Positions 12,488 to 27,273 of a stretch of DNA of 64,000 bases are shown piece after piece (position 1 is the first letter of the stretch; the number at the start of each line of letters is the position of its first letter). This stretch comes from Hippasteria phrygiana. Lineage: Eukaryota > Echinodermata > Asteroidea > Valvatida > Goniasteridae. Made by a program: the position numbers and the translations under genes. Location of the stretch: positions 1,364,001 through 1,428,000 of the forward strand of contig JAZGUH010000279.1 of the NCBI GenBank assembly GCA_037893225.1, written 5' to 3'. The notes beneath the pieces were generated by a model that worked only from the letters and a program-made list of their open reading frames with translations, was not told where the DNA came from and did not search any database.

Positions 12488-15400
12488 ACGGTAACATGTA
12501 CACAGATGTTGGCCGGAAAGAAAATAAACATTGCGAGGTTTGAATTTTCTCCACAAGTTTTAACTCTGGGAAGCCGCCGATGATTGCAACATGTAGCGCC
12601 AGATCTAAGCTATACATACATGTCAAAATTACTGCATTTGGTTGATATTTCATGCAATTATGAATGAGTAAAGCAAGTCCATACCCCAGGGAATTTGACA
12701 GGCATGGAGCAATAAATAGACGGTAATATGTACACAGATGTTGGCCGGAAAGAAAATAAACATTGCGAGGTTTGAATTTTCTCCACAAGTTTTAACTCTA
12801 GGCAGCCGCCGATGATTGCAACATGTAGCGCCAGATCTAAGCTATCCATACATGTCAAAATTACTGTATTTGGTTGATATTTCATGCAATTATGAATGAG
12901 TAAAGCAAGTCCATACCCCAGGGAATTTGACAGGCATGGAGCAATAAATAGACGGTAATATGTACACAGATGTTGGCCGGAAAGAAAATAAACATTGCGA
13001 GGTTTGAATTTTCTCCACAAGTTTTAACTCTAGGCAGCCGCCGATGATTGCAACATGTAGCGCCAGATCTAAGCTATCCATACATGTCAAAATTACTGTA
13101 TTTGGTTGATATTTCATGCAATTATGAATGAATAAAGCAAGTCTATACCCCAGGGAATTTGACATGCATGGAGCAACAAATAGACGGTAACATGTACACA
13201 GATGTTGGCCGGAAAGAAAATAAACATTGCGAGGTTTGAATTTTCTCCACAAGTTTTAACTCTGGGAAGCCGCCGATGATTGCAACATGTAGCGCCAGAT
13301 CTAAGCTATCCATACATGTCAAAATTACTGTATTTGGTTGATATTTCATGCAATTATGAATGAGTAAAGCAAGTCCATACCCCAGGGAATTTGACATACA
13401 TGGAGCAATAAATAGACGGTAACATGTACACAGATGTTGGCCGGAAAGAAAATAAACATTGCGAGGTTTGAATTTTCTCTACAAGTTTTAACTCTAAGAA
13501 GCCGCCGATGATTGCAACATGTAGCGCCAGATCTAAGCTATACATACATGTCAAAATTACTGTATTTGGTTGATATTTCATGCAACTATGAATGAGTAAA
13601 GCAAGTCCATACCCCAGGGAATTTGACATGCATGGAGCAATACATAGACGGTAATATGTACACAGATGTTGGCCGGAAAGAAAATAAACATTGCGAGGTT
13701 TGAATTTTCTCCACAAGTTTTAACTCTATGCAGCCGCCGATGATTGCAACATGTAGCGCCAGATCTAAGCTATCCATACATGTCAAAATTACTGTATTTG
13801 GTTGATATTTCATGCAATTATGAATGAGTAAAGCAAGTCCATACCCCAGGGAATTTGACAGGCATGGAGCAATAAATAGACGGTAATATGCACACAGATG
13901 TTGGCCGGAAAGAAAATAAACATTGCGAGGTTTGAATTTTCTCCACAAGTTTTAACTCTGGGAAGCCGCCGATGATTGCAACATGTAGCGCCAGATCTAA
14001 GCTATACATACATGTCAAAATTACTGCATTTGGTTGATATTTCATGCAATTATGAATGAGTAAAGCAAGTCCATACCCCAGGGAATTTGACAGGCATGGA
14101 GCAATAAATAGACGGTAATATGTACACAGATGTTGGCCGGAAAGAAAATAAACATTGCGAGGTTTGAATTTTCTCCACAAGTTTTAACTCTAGGCAGCCG
14201 CCGATGATTGCAACATGTAGCGCCAGATCTAAGCTATCCATACATGTCAAAATTACTGTATTTGGTTGATATTTCATGCAATTATGAATGAGTAAAGCAA
14301 GTCCATACCCCAGGGAATTTGACAGGCATGGAGCAATAAATAGACGGTAATATGCACACAGATGTTGGCCGGAAAGAAAATAAACATTGCGAGGTTTGAA
14401 TTTTCTCTACAAGTTTTAACTCTAGGAAGCCGCCGATGATTGCAACATGTAGCGCCAGATCTAAGCTATCCATACATGTCAAAATTACTGTATTTGGTTG
14501 ATATTTCATGCAATTATGAATGAATAAAGCAAGTCTATACCCCAGGGAATTTGACATGCATGGAGCAATAAATAGACGGTAACATGTACACAGATGTTGG
14601 CCGGAAAGAAAATAAACATTGCGAGGTTTGAATTTTCTCCACAAGTGTTAACTCTGGGAAGCCGCCGATGATTGCAACATGTAGCGCCAGATCTAAGCTA
14701 TACATACATGTCAAAATTACTGCATTTGGTTGATATTTCATGCAATTATGAATGAGTAAAGCAAGTCCATACCCCAGGGAATTTGACAGGCATGGAGCAA
14801 TAAATAGACGGTAATATGTACACAGATGTTGGCCGGAAAGAAAATAAACATTGCGAGGTTTGAATTTTCTCCACAAGTTTTAACTCTATGCAGCCGCCGA
14901 TGATTGCAACATGTAGCGCCAGATCTAAGCTATCCATACATGTCAAAATTACTGTATTTGGTTGATATTTCATGCAATTATGAATGAGTAAAGCAAGTCC
15001 ATACCCCAGGGAATTTGACAGGCATGGAGCAATAAATAGACGGTAATATGCACACAGATGTTGGCCGGAAAGAAAATAAACATTGCGAGGTTTGAATTTT
15101 CTCTACAAGTTTTAACTCTAGTAAGCCGCCGATGATTGCAACATGTAGCGCCAGATCTAAGCTATCCATACATGTCAAAATTACTGTATTTGGTTGATAT
15201 TTCATGCAATTATGAATGAATAAAGCAAGTCCATACCCCAGGGAATTTGACATGCATGGAGCAATAAATAGACGGTAACATGTACACAGATGTTGGCCGG
15301 AAAGAAAATAAACATTGCGAGGTTTGAATTTTCTCTACAAGTTTTAACTCTAGGCAGCCGCCGATGATTGCAACATGTAGCGCCAGATCTAAGCTATCCA

Positions 15401-15967
15401 TACATGTCAAAATTACTGCATTTGGTTGATATTTCATGCAATTATGAATGAATAAAGCAAGTCCATACCCCAGGGAATTTGACATGCATGGAGCAATAAA
15501 TAGACGGTAATATGTACACAGATGTTGGCCGGAAAGAAAATAAACATTGCGAGGTTTGAATTTTCTCCACAAGTTTTAACTCTGGGAAGCCGCCGATGAT
15601 TGCAACATGTAGCGCCAGATCTAAGCTATACATACATGTCAAAATTACTGCATTTGGTTGATATTTCATGCAATTATGAATGAGTAAAGCAAGTCCATAC
15701 CCCAGGGAATTTGACAGGCATGTAGCAATAAATAGAAGGTAATATGTACACAGATGTTGGCCGGAAAGAAAATAAACATTGCGAGGTTTGAATTTTCTCC
15801 ACAAGTTTTAACTCTAGGCAGCCGCCGATGATTGCAACATGTAGCGCCAGATCTAAGCTATCCATACATGTCAAAATTACTGTATTTGGTTGATATTTCA
15901 TGCAATTATGAATGAGTAAAGCAAGTCCATACCCCAGGGAATTTGACAGGCATGGAGCAATAAATAG
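12488..15967. repeat. 15-monomer HOR, copy 2 (3,480 bp)
   Basis: This is the direct copy of the preceding 3,480 bp. Changes found here and not in copy 1 include tacatag (C at 13,643) and tgtagcaata (T at 15,723). From about 15,949 the sequence stops following copy 1 and joins the 12- and 9-monomer duplication series to its right. Confidence 0.85.
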
Positions 15968-18900
15968 ACGGTAATATGCACACAGATGTTGGCCGGAAAG
16001 AAAATAAACATTGCGAGGTTTGAATTTTCTCTACAAGTTTTAACTCTAGGAAGCCGCCGATGATTGCAACATGTAGCGCCAGATCTAAGCTATCCATACA
16101 TGTCAAAATTACTGTATTTGGTTGATATTTCATGCAATTATGAATGAATAAAGCAAGTCCATACCCCAGGGAATTTGACATGCATGGAGCAATAAATAGA
16201 CGGTAATATGTACACAGATGTTGGCCGGAAAGAAAATAAACATTGCGAGGTTTGAATTTTCTCCACAAGTTTTAACTCTGGGAAGCCGCCGATGATTGCA
16301 ACATGTAGCGCCAGATCTAAGCTATACATACATGTCAAAATTACTGCATTTGGTTGATATTTCATGCAATTATGAATGAGTAAAGCAAGTCCATACCCCA
16401 GGGAATTTGACAGGCATGGAGCAATAAATAGACGGTAATATGTACACAGATGTTGGCCGGAAAGAAAATAAACATTGCGAGGTTTGAATTTTCTCCACAA
16501 GTTTTAACTCTAGGCAGCCGCCGATGATTGCAACATGTAGCGCCAGATCTAAGCTATCCATACATGTCAAAATTACTGTATTTGGTTGATATTTCATGCA
16601 ATTATGAATGAGTAAAGCAAGTCCATACCCCAGGGAATTTGACAGGCATGGAGCAATAAATAGACGGTAATATGCACACAGATGTTGGCCGGAAAGAAAA
16701 TAAACATTGCGAGGTTTGAATTTTCTCTACAAGTTTTAACTCTAGGAAGCCGCCGATGATTGCAACATGTAGCGCCAGATCTAAGCTATCCATACATGTC
16801 AAAATTACTGTATTTGGTTGATATTTCATGCAATTATGAATGAATAAAGCAAGTCCATACCCCAGGGAATTTGACATGCATGGAGCAATAAATAGACGGT
16901 AACATGTACACAGATGTTGGCCGGAAAGAAAACAAACATTGCGAGGTTTGAATTTTCTCTACAAGTTTTAACTCTAGGAAGCCGCCGATGATTGCAACAT
17001 GTAGCGCCAGATCTAAGCTATCCATACATGTCAAAATTACTGTATTTGGTTGATATTTCATGCAATTATGAATGAGTAAAGCAAGTCCATACCCCAGGGA
17101 ATTTGACAGGCATGGAGCAATAAATAGACGGTAATATGTACACAGATGTTGGCCGGAAAGAAAATAAACATTGCGAGGTTTGAATTTTCTCTACAAGTTT
17201 TAACTCTAGGAAGCCGCCGATGATTGCAACATGTAGCGCCAGATCTAAGCTATCCATACATGTCAAAATTACTGTATTTGGTTGATATTTCATGCAATTA
17301 TGAATGAATAAAGCAAGTCTATACCCCAGGGAATTTGACATGCATGGAGCAATAAATAGACGGTAACATGTACACAGATGTTGGCCGGAAAGAAAATAAA
17401 CATTGCGAGGTTTGAATTTTCTCCACAAGTGTTAACTCTGGGAAGCCGCCGATGATTGCAACATGTAGCGCCAGATCTAAGCTATACATACATGTCAAAA
17501 TTACTGCATTTGGTTGATATTTCATGCAATTATGAATGAGTAAAGCAAGTCCATACCCCAGGGAATTTGACAGGCATGGAGCAATAAATAGACGGTAATA
17601 TGTACACAGATGTTGGCCGGAAAGAAAATAAACATTGCGAGGTTTGAATTTTCTCCACAAGTTTTAACTCTATGCAGCCGCCGATGATTGCAACATGTAG
17701 CGCCAGATCTAAGCTATCCATACATGTCAAAATTACTGTATTTGGTTGATATTTCATGCAATTATGAATGAGTAAAGCAAGTCCATACCCCAGGGAATTT
17801 GACAGGCATGGAGCAATAAATAGACGGTAATATGCACACAGATGTTGGCCGGAAAGAAAATAAACATTGCGAGGTTTGAATTTTCTCTACAAGTTTTAAC
17901 TCTAGTAAGCCGCCGATGATTGCAACATGTAGCGCCAGATCTAAGCTATCCATACATGTCAAAATTACTGTATTTGGTTGATATTTCATGCAATTATGAA
18001 TGAATAAAGCAAGTCCATACCCCAGGGAATTTGACATGCATGGAGCAATAAATAGACGGTAACATGTACACAGATGTTGGCCGGAAAGAAAATAAACATT
18101 GCGAGGTTTGAATTTTCTCTACAAGTTTTAACTCTAGGCAGCCGCCGATGATTGCAACATGTAGCGCCAGATCTAAGCTATCCATACATGTCAAAATTAC
18201 TGTATTTGGTTGATATTTCATGCAATTATGAATGAATAAAGCAAGTCCATACCCCAGGGAATTTGACATGCATGGAGCAATAAATAGACGGTAATATGTA
18301 CACAGATGTTGGCCGGAAAGAAAATAAACATTGCGAGGTTTGAATTTTCTCCACAAGTTTTAACTCTGGGAAGCCGCCGATGATTGCAACATGTAGCGCC
18401 AGATCTAAGCTATACATACATGTCAAAATTACTGCATTTGGTTGATATTTCATGCAATTATGAATGAGTAAAGCAAGTCCATACCCCAGGGAATTTGACA
18501 GGCATGGAGCAATAAATAGAAGGTAATATGTACACAGATGTTGGCCGGAAAGAAAATAAACATTGCGAGGTTTGAATTTTCTCCACAAGTTTTAACTCTA
18601 GGCAGCCGCCGATGATTGCAACATGTAGCGCCAGATCTAAGCTATCCATACATGTCAAAATTACTGTATTTGGTTGATATTTCATGCAATTATGAATGAG
18701 TAAAGCAAGTCCATACCCCAGGGAATTTGACAGGCATGGAGCAATAAATAGACGGTAATATGCACACAGATGTTGGCCGGAAAGAAAATAAACATTGCGA
18801 GGTTTGAATTTTCTCTACAAGTTTTAACTCTAGGAAGCCGCCGATGATTGCAACATGTAGCGCCAGATCTAAGCTATCCATACATGTCAAAATTACTGTA

Positions 18901-19573
18901 TTTGGTTGATATTTCATGCAATTATGAATGAATAAAGCAAGTCCATACCCCAGGGAATTTGACATGCATGGAGCAATAAATAGACGGTAATATGTACACA
19001 GATGTTGGCCGGAAAGAAAATAAACATTGCGAGGTTTGAATTTTCTCCACAAGTTTTAACTCTGGGAAGCCGCCGATGATTGCAACATGTAGCGCCAGAT
19101 CTAAGCTATACATACATGTCAAAATTACTGCATTTGGTTGATATTTCATGCAATTATGAATGAGTAAAGCAAGTCCATACCCCAGGGAATTTGACAGGCA
19201 TGGAGCAATAAATAGACGGTAATATGTACACAGATGTTGGCCGGAAAGAAAATAAACATTGCGAGGTTTGAATTTTCTCCACAAGTTTTAACTCTAGGCA
19301 GCCGCCGATGATTGCAACATGTAGCGCCAGATCTAAGCTATCCATACATGTCAAAATTACTGTATTTGGTTGATATTTCATGCAATTATGAATGAGTAAA
19401 GCAAGTCCATACCCCAGGGAATTTGACAGGCATGGAGCAATAAATAGACGGTAATATGCACACAGATGTTGGCCGGAAAGAAAATAAACATTGCGAGGTT
19501 TGAATTTTCTCTACAAGTTTTAACTCTAGGAAGCCGCCGATGATTGCAACATGTAGCGCCAGATCTAAGCTAT
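14195..19573. repeat. 12-monomer offset duplication (2,784 bp)
   Basis: Bases about 14,195 to 16,789 reappear at 16,979 to 19,573, offset 2,784 bp (12 x 232). The shared run includes the rare agtgttaac, tctatgcagcc and tctagtaagcc monomers in the same order. The limits are the aggcag/aggaag difference on the left and the tatccat/tatacat difference on the right. The left copy overlaps the end of the 15-monomer duplication, so this exchange acted on already duplicated DNA. Confidence 0.75.
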
Positions 19574-22179
19574 ACATACATGTCAAAATTACTGCATTTG
19601 GTTGATATTTCATGCAATTATGAATGAGTAAAGCAAGTCCATACCCCAGGGAATTTGACAGGCATGGAGCAATAAATAGAAGGTAATATGTACACAGATG
19701 TTGGCCGGAAAGAAAATAAACATTGCGAGGTTTGAATTTTCTCCACAAGTTTTAACTCTAGGCAGCCGCCGATGATTGCAACATGTAGCGCCAGATCTAA
19801 GCTATCCATACATGTCAAAATTACTGTATTTGGTTGATATTTCATGCAATTATGAATGAGTAAAGCAAGTCCATACCCCAGGGAATTTGACAGGCATGGA
19901 GCAATAAATAGACGGTAATATGCACACAGATGTTGGCCGGAAAGAAAATAAACATTGCGAGGTTTGAATTTTCTCTACAAGTTTTAACTCTAGGAAGCCG
20001 CCGATGATTGCAACATGTAGCGCCAGATCTAAGCTATCCATACATGTCAAAATTACTGTATTTGGTTGATATTTCATGCAATTATGAATGAATAAAGCAA
20101 GTCCATACCCCAGGGAATTTGACATGCATGGAGCAATAAATAGACGGTAACATGTACACAGATGTTGGCCGGAAAGAAAATAAACATTGCGAGGTTTGAA
20201 TTTTCTCTACAAGGTTTAACTCTAGGCAGCCGCCGATGATTGCAACATGTAGCGCCAGATCTAAGCTATCCATACATGTCAAAATTACTGTATTTGGTTG
20301 ATATTTCATGCAATTATGAATGAATAAAGCAAGTCCATACCCCAGGGAATTTGACATGCATGGAGCAATAAATAGACGGTAATATGTACACAGATGTTGG
20401 CCGGAAAGAAAATAAACATTGCGAGGTTTGAATTTTCTCCACAAGTTTTAACTCTGGGAAGCCGCCGATGATTGCAACATGTAGCGCCAGATCTAAGCTA
20501 TACATACATGTCAAAATTACTGCATTTGGTTGATATTTCATGCAATTATGAATGAGTAAAGCAAGTCCATACCCCAGGGAATTTGACAGGCATGGAGCAA
20601 TAAATAGAAGGTAATATGTACACAGATGTTGGCCGGAAAGAAAATAAACATTGCGAGGTTTGAATTTTCTCCACAAGTTTTAACTCTAGGCAGCCGCCGA
20701 TGATTGCAACATGTAGCGCCAGATCTAAGCTATCCATACATGTCAAAATTACTGTATTTGGTTGATATTTCATGCAATTATGAATGAGTAAAGCAAGTCC
20801 ATACCCCAGGGAATTTGACAGGCATGGAGCAATAAATAGACGGTAATATGCACACAGATGTTGGCCGGAAAGAAAATAAACATTGCGAGGTTTGAATTTT
20901 CTCTACAAGTTTTAACTCTAGGAAGCCGCCGATGATTGCAACATGTAGCGCCAGATCTAAGCTATCCATACATGTCAAAATTACTGTATTTGGTTGATAT
21001 TTCATGCAATTATGAATGAATAAAGCAAGTCCATACCCCAGGGAATTTGACATGCATGGAGCAATAAATAGACGGTAATATGTACACAGATGTTGGCCGG
21101 AAAGAAAATAAACATTGCGAGGTTTGAATTTTCTCCACAAGTTTTAACTCTGGGAAGCCGCCGATGATTGCAACATGTAGCGCCAGATCTAAGCTATACA
21201 TACATGTCAAAATTACTGCATTTGGTTGATATTTCATGCAATTATGAATGAGTAAAGCAAGTCCATACCCCAGGGAATTTGACAGGCATGGAGCAATAAA
21301 TAGACGGTAATATGTACACAGATGTTGGCCGGAAAGAAAATAAACATTGCGAGGTTTGAATTTTCTCCACAAGTTTTAACTCTAGGCAGCCGCCGATGAT
21401 TGCAACATGTAGCGCCAGATCTAAGCTATCCATACATGTCAAAATTACTGTATTTGGTTGATATTTCATGCAATTATGAATGAGTAAAGCAAGTCCATAC
21501 CCCAGGGAATTTGACAGGCATGGAGCAATAAATAGACGGTAATATGCACACAGATGTTGGCCGGAAAGAAAATAAACATTGCGAGGTTTGAATTTTCTCT
21601 ACAAGTTTTAACTCTAGGAAGCCGCCGATGATTGCAACATGTAGCGCCAGATCTAAGCTATACATACATGTCAAAATTACTGCATTTGGTTGATATTTCA
21701 TGCAATTATGAATGAGTAAAGCAAGTCCATACCCCAGGGAATTTGACAGGCATGGAGCAATAAATAGAAGGTAATATGTACACAGATGTTGGCCGGAAAG
21801 AAAATAAACATTGCGAGGTTTGAATTTTCTCCACAAGTTTTAACTCTAGGCAGCCGCCGATGATTGCAACATGTAGCGCCAGATCTAAGCTATCCATACA
21901 TGTCAAAATTACTGTATTTGGTTGATATTTCATGCAATTATGAATGAGTAAAGCAAGTCCATACCCCAGGGAATTTGACAGGCATGGAGCAATAAATAGA
22001 CGGTAATATGCACACAGATGTTGGCCGGAAAGAAAATAAACATTGCGAGGTTTGAATTTTCTCTACAAGTTTTAACTCTAGGAAGCCGCCGATGATTGCA
22101 ACATGTAGCGCCAGATCTAAGCTATCCATACATGTCAAAATTACTGTATTTGGTTGATATTTCATGCAATTATGAATGA
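17907..22179. repeat. 9-monomer tandem duplication (2,088 bp)
   Basis: Bases 17,907 to 20,091 match 19,995 to 22,179 at an offset of 2,088 bp (9 x 232). The left limit is a single base (T at 17,906 against G at 19,994). The right limit is the gaataaag/gagtaaag difference at 20,092 against 22,180. The second copy carries a private aaggtttaac change at 20,214. This duplication explains why the rare agtgttaac marker monomers are 34 monomers apart here but 26 and 24 apart further right. Confidence 0.8.
19995..21473. repeat. 25-monomer HOR, partial unit at the left edge
   Basis: The 5,800-bp periodicity starts here: 19,995 onward matches 25,795 onward. Immediately to the left, base 19,994 (G) differs from 25,794 (T). 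About 6.4 monomers are shared with the tail of the complete units. The segment also belongs to the 9-monomer duplication. Confidence 0.75.
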
Positions 22180-23793
22180 GTAAAGCAAGTCCATACCCCA
22201 GGGAATTTGACAGGCATGGAGCAATAAATAGACGGTAATATGCACACAGATGTTGGCCGGAAAGAAAATAAACATTGCGAGGTTTGAATTTTCTCTACAA
22301 GTTTTAACTCTAGGAAGCCGCCGATGATTGCAACATGTAGCGCCAGATCTAAGCTATACATACATGTCAAAATTACTGCATTTGGTTGATATTTCATGCA
22401 ATTATGAATGAGTAAAGCAAGTCCATACCCCAGGGAATTTGACAGGCATGGAGCAATAAATAGACGGTAATATGTACACAGATGTTGGCCGGAAAGAAAA
22501 TAAACATTGCGAGGTTTGAATTTTCTCCACAAGTTTTAACTCTAGGCAGCCGCCGATGATTGCAACATGTAGCGCCAGATCTAAGCTATCCATACATGTC
22601 AAAATTACTGTATTTGGTTGATATTTCATGCAATTATGAATGAGTAAAGCAAGTCCATACCCCAGGGAATTTGACAGGCATGGAGCAATAAATAGACGGT
22701 AATATGCACACAGATGTTGGCCGGAAAGAAAATAAACATTGCGAGGTTTGAATTTTCTCTACAAGTTTTAACTCTAGGAAGCCGCCGATGATTGCAACAT
22801 GTAGCGCCAGATCTAAGCTATACATACATGTCAAAATTACTGCATTTGGTTGATATTTCATGCAATTATGAATGAGTAAAGCAAGTCCATACCCCAGGGA
22901 ATTTGACAGGCATGGAGCAATAAATAGAAGGTAATATGTACACAGATGTTGGCCGGAAAGAAAATAAACATTGCGAGGTTTGAATTTTCTCCACAAGTTT
23001 TAACTCTAGGCAGCCGCCGATGATTGCAACATGTAGCGCCAGATCTAAGCTATCCATACATGTCAAAATTACTGTATTTGGTTGATATTTCATGCAATTA
23101 TGAATGAGTAAAGCAAGTCCATACCCCAGGGAATTTGACAGGCATGGAGCAATAAATAGACGGTAATATGCACACAGATGTTGGCCGGAAAGAAAATAAA
23201 CATTGCGAGGTTTGAATTTTCTCTACAAGTTTTAACTCTAGGAAGCCGCCGATGATTGCAACATGTAGCGCCAGATCTAAGCTATCCATACATGTCAAAA
23301 TTACTGTATTTGGTTGATATTTCATGCAATTATGAATGAGTAAAGCAAGTCCATACCCCAGGGAATTTGACAGGCATGGAGCAATAAATAGACGGTAATA
23401 TGCACACAGATGTTGGCCGGAAAGAAAATAAACATTGCGAGGTTTGAATTTTCTCTACAAGTTTTAACTCTAGGAAGCCGCCGATGATTGCAACATGTAG
23501 CGCCAGATCTAAGCTATACATACATGTCAAAATTACTGCATTTGGTTGATATTTCATGCAATTATGAATGAGTAAAGCAAGTCCATACCCCAGGGAATTT
23601 GACAGGCATGGAGCAATAAATAGAAGGTAATATGTACACAGATGTTGGCCGGAAAGAAAATAAACATTGCGAGGTTTGAATTTTCTCCACAAGTTTTAAC
23701 TCTAGGCAGCCGCCGATGATTGCAACATGTAGCGCCAGATCTAAGCTATCCATACATGTCAAAATTACTGTATTTGGTTGATATTTCATGCAA
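21474..23793. repeat. Doubled pentamer inside unit A (2 x 1,160 bp)
   Basis: The first ten monomers of unit A are two copies of the class order F-C-F-F-C. A visible difference between the pentamers is agacgg at 22,464 against agaagg at 23,624. The doubling is present in all three complete units, so it predates the 25-monomer amplification. Confidence 0.8.
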
Positions 23794-26700
23794 TTATGAA
23801 TGAGTAAAGCAAGTCCATACCCCAGGGAATTTGACAGGCATGGAGCAATAAATAGACGGTAATATGCACACAGATGTTGGCCGGAAAGAAAATAAACATT
23901 GCGAGGTTTGAATTTTCTCTACAAGTTTTAACTCTAGGAAGCCGCCGATGATTGCAACATGTAGCGCCAGATCTAAGCTATCCATACATGTCAAAATTAC
24001 TGTATTTGGTTGATATTTCATGCAATTATGAATGAATAAAGCAAGTCCATACCCCAGGGAATTTGACATGCATGGAGCAATAAATAGACGGTAATATGTA
24101 CACAGATGTTGGCCGGAAAGAAAATAAACATTGCGAGGTTTGAATTTTCTCCACAAGTTTTAACTCTGGGAAGCCGCCGATGATTGCAACATGTAGCGCC
24201 AGATCTAAGCTATACATACATGTCAAAATTACTGCATTTGGTTGATATTTCATGCAATTATGAATGAGTAAAGCAAGTCCATACCCCAGGGAATTTGACA
24301 GGCATGGAGCAATAAATAGACGGTAATATGTACACAGATGTTGGCCGGAAAGAAAATAAACATTGCGAGGTTTGAATTTTCTCCACAAGTTTTAACTCTA
24401 GGCAGCCGCCGATGATTGCAACATGTAGCGCCAGATCTAAGCTATCCATACATGTCAAAATTACTGTATTTGGTTGATATTTCATGCAATTATGAATGAG
24501 TAAAGCAAGTCCATACCCCAGGGAATTTGACAGGCATGGAGCAATAAATAGACGGTAATATGCACACAGATGTTGGCCGGAAAGAAAATAAACATTGCGA
24601 GGTTTGAATTTTCTCTACAAGTTTTAACTCTAGGAAGCCGCCGATGATTGCAACATGTAGCGCCAGATCTAAGCTATCCATACATGTCAAAATTACTGTA
24701 TTTGGTTGATATTTCATGCAATTATGAATGAATAAAGCAAGTCCATACCCCAGGGAATTTGACATGCATGGAGCAATAAATAGACGGTAACATGTACACA
24801 GATGTTGGCCGGAAAGAAAACAAACATTGCGAGGTTTGAATTTTCTCTACAAGTTTTAACTCTAGGAAGCCGCCGATGATTGCAACATGTAGCGCCAGAT
24901 CTAAGCTATCCATACATGTCAAAATTACTGTATTTGGTTGATATTTCATGCAATTATGAATGAGTAAAGCAAGTCCATACCCCAGGGAATTTGACAGGCA
25001 TGGAGCAATAAATAGACGGTAATATGCACACAGATGTTGGCCGGAAAGAAAATAAACATTGCGAGGTTTGAATTTTCTCTACAAGTTTTAACTCTAGGAA
25101 GCCGCCGATGATTGCAACATGTAGCGCCAGATCTAAGCTATCCATACATGTCAAAATTACTGTATTTGGTTGATATTTCATGCAATTATGAATGAATAAA
25201 GCAAGTCTATACCCCAGGGAATTTGACATGCATGGAGCAATAAATAGACGGTAACATGTACACAGATGTTGGCCGGAAAGAAAATAAACATTGCGAGGTT
25301 TGAATTTTCTCCACAAGTGTTAACTCTGGGAAGCCGCCGATGATTGCAACATGTAGCGCCAGATCTAAGCTATACATACATGTCAAAATTACTGCATTTG
25401 GTTGATATTTCATGCAATTATGAATGAGTAAAGCAAGTCCATACCCCAGGGAATTTGACAGGCATGGAGCAATAAATAGACGGTAATATGTACACAGATG
25501 TTGGCCGGAAAGAAAATAAACATTGCGAGGTTTGAATTTTCTCCACAAGTTTTAACTCTATGCAGCCGCCGATGATTGCAACATGTAGCGCCAGATCTAA
25601 GCTATCCATACATGTCAAAATTACTGTATTTGGTTGATATTTCATGCAATTATGAATGAGTAAAGCAAGTCCATACCCCAGGGAATTTGACAGGCATGGA
25701 GCAATAAATAGACGGTAATATGCACACAGATGTTGGCCGGAAAGAAAATAAACATTGCGAGGTTTGAATTTTCTCTACAAGTTTTAACTCTAGTAAGCCG
25801 CCGATGATTGCAACATGTAGCGCCAGATCTAAGCTATCCATACATGTCAAAATTACTGTATTTGGTTGATATTTCATGCAATTATGAATGAATAAAGCAA
25901 GTCCATACCCCAGGGAATTTGACATGCATGGAGCAATAAATAGACGGTAACATGTACACAGATGTTGGCCGGAAAGAAAATAAACATTGCGAGGTTTGAA
26001 TTTTCTCTACAAGTTTTAACTCTAGGCAGCCGCCGATGATTGCAACATGTAGCGCCAGATCTAAGCTATCCATACATGTCAAAATTACTGTATTTGGTTG
26101 ATATTTCATGCAATTATGAATGAATAAAGCAAGTCCATACCCCAGGGAATTTGACATGCATGGAGCAATAAATAGACGGTAATATGTACACAGATGTTGG
26201 CCGGAAAGAAAATAAACATTGCGAGGTTTGAATTTTCTCCACAAGTTTTAACTCTGGGAAGCCGCCGATGATTGCAACATGTAGCGCCAGATCTAAGCTA
26301 TACATACATGTCAAAATTACTGCATTTGGTTGATATTTCATGCAATTATGAATGAGTAAAGCAAGTCCATACCCCAGGGAATTTGACAGGCATGGAGCAA
26401 TAAATAGAAGGTAATATGTACACAGATGTTGGCCGGAAAGAAAATAAACATTGCGAGGTTTGAATTTTCTCCACAAGTTTTAACTCTAGGCAGCCGCCGA
26501 TGATTGCAACATGTAGCGCCAGATCTAAGCTATCCATACATGTCAAAATTACTGTATTTGGTTGATATTTCATGCAATTATGAATGAGTAAAGCAAGTCC
26601 ATACCCCAGGGAATTTGACAGGCATGGAGCAATAAATAGACGGTAATATGCACACAGATGTTGGCCGGAAAGAAAATAAACATTGCGAGGTTTGAATTTT

Positions 26701-27273
26701 CTCTACAAGTTTTAACTCTAGGAAGCCGCCGATGATTGCAACATGTAGCGCCAGATCTAAGCTATCCATACATGTCAAAATTACTGTATTTGGTTGATAT
26801 TTCATGCAATTATGAATGAATAAAGCAAGTCCATACCCCAGGGAATTTGACATGCATGGAGCAATAAATAGACGGTAATATGTACACAGATGTTGGCCGG
26901 AAAGAAAATAAACATTGCGAGGTTTGAATTTTCTCCACAAGTTTTAACTCTGGGAAGCCGCCGATGATTGCAACATGTAGCGCCAGATCTAAGCTATACA
27001 TACATGTCAAAATTACTGCATTTGGTTGATATTTCATGCAATTATGAATGAGTAAAGCAAGTCCATACCCCAGGGAATTTGACAGGCATGGAGCAATAAA
27101 TAGACGGTAATATGTACACAGATGTTGGCCGGAAAGAAAATAAACATTGCGAGGTTTGAATTTTCTCCACAAGTTTTAACTCTAGGCAGCCGCCGATGAT
27201 TGCAACATGTAGCGCCAGATCTAAGCTATCCATACATGTCAAAATTACTGTATTTGGTTGATATTTCATGCAA
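21474..27273. repeat. 25-monomer HOR unit A (5,800 bp)
   Basis: I classed monomers by positions 41 to 46: F aggaag, C aggcag, P gggaag, I atgcag, L agtaag. Unit A then reads FCFFC / FCFFC / FPCFF / FPILC / PCFPC. The same order recurs in the next two units, starting exactly 5,800 and 11,600 bp further on. Rare markers inside the unit include a gaaaacaaac monomer (C at 24,821), agtgttaac (near 25,317), atgcag and agtaag. Unit A looks ancestral, because it lacks the whole-monomer gains and losses of B and C. Confidence 0.88.

Noticed and set aside
9008..22082. Duplication sizes of 15, 12 and 9 monomers as a rule of three (preserving reading frame, since 3 x 232 is divisible by 3)
   Set aside because: Other duplications involve 2, 5, 7, 8, 17, 25 and similar numbers of monomers, so multiples of three are not preferred.
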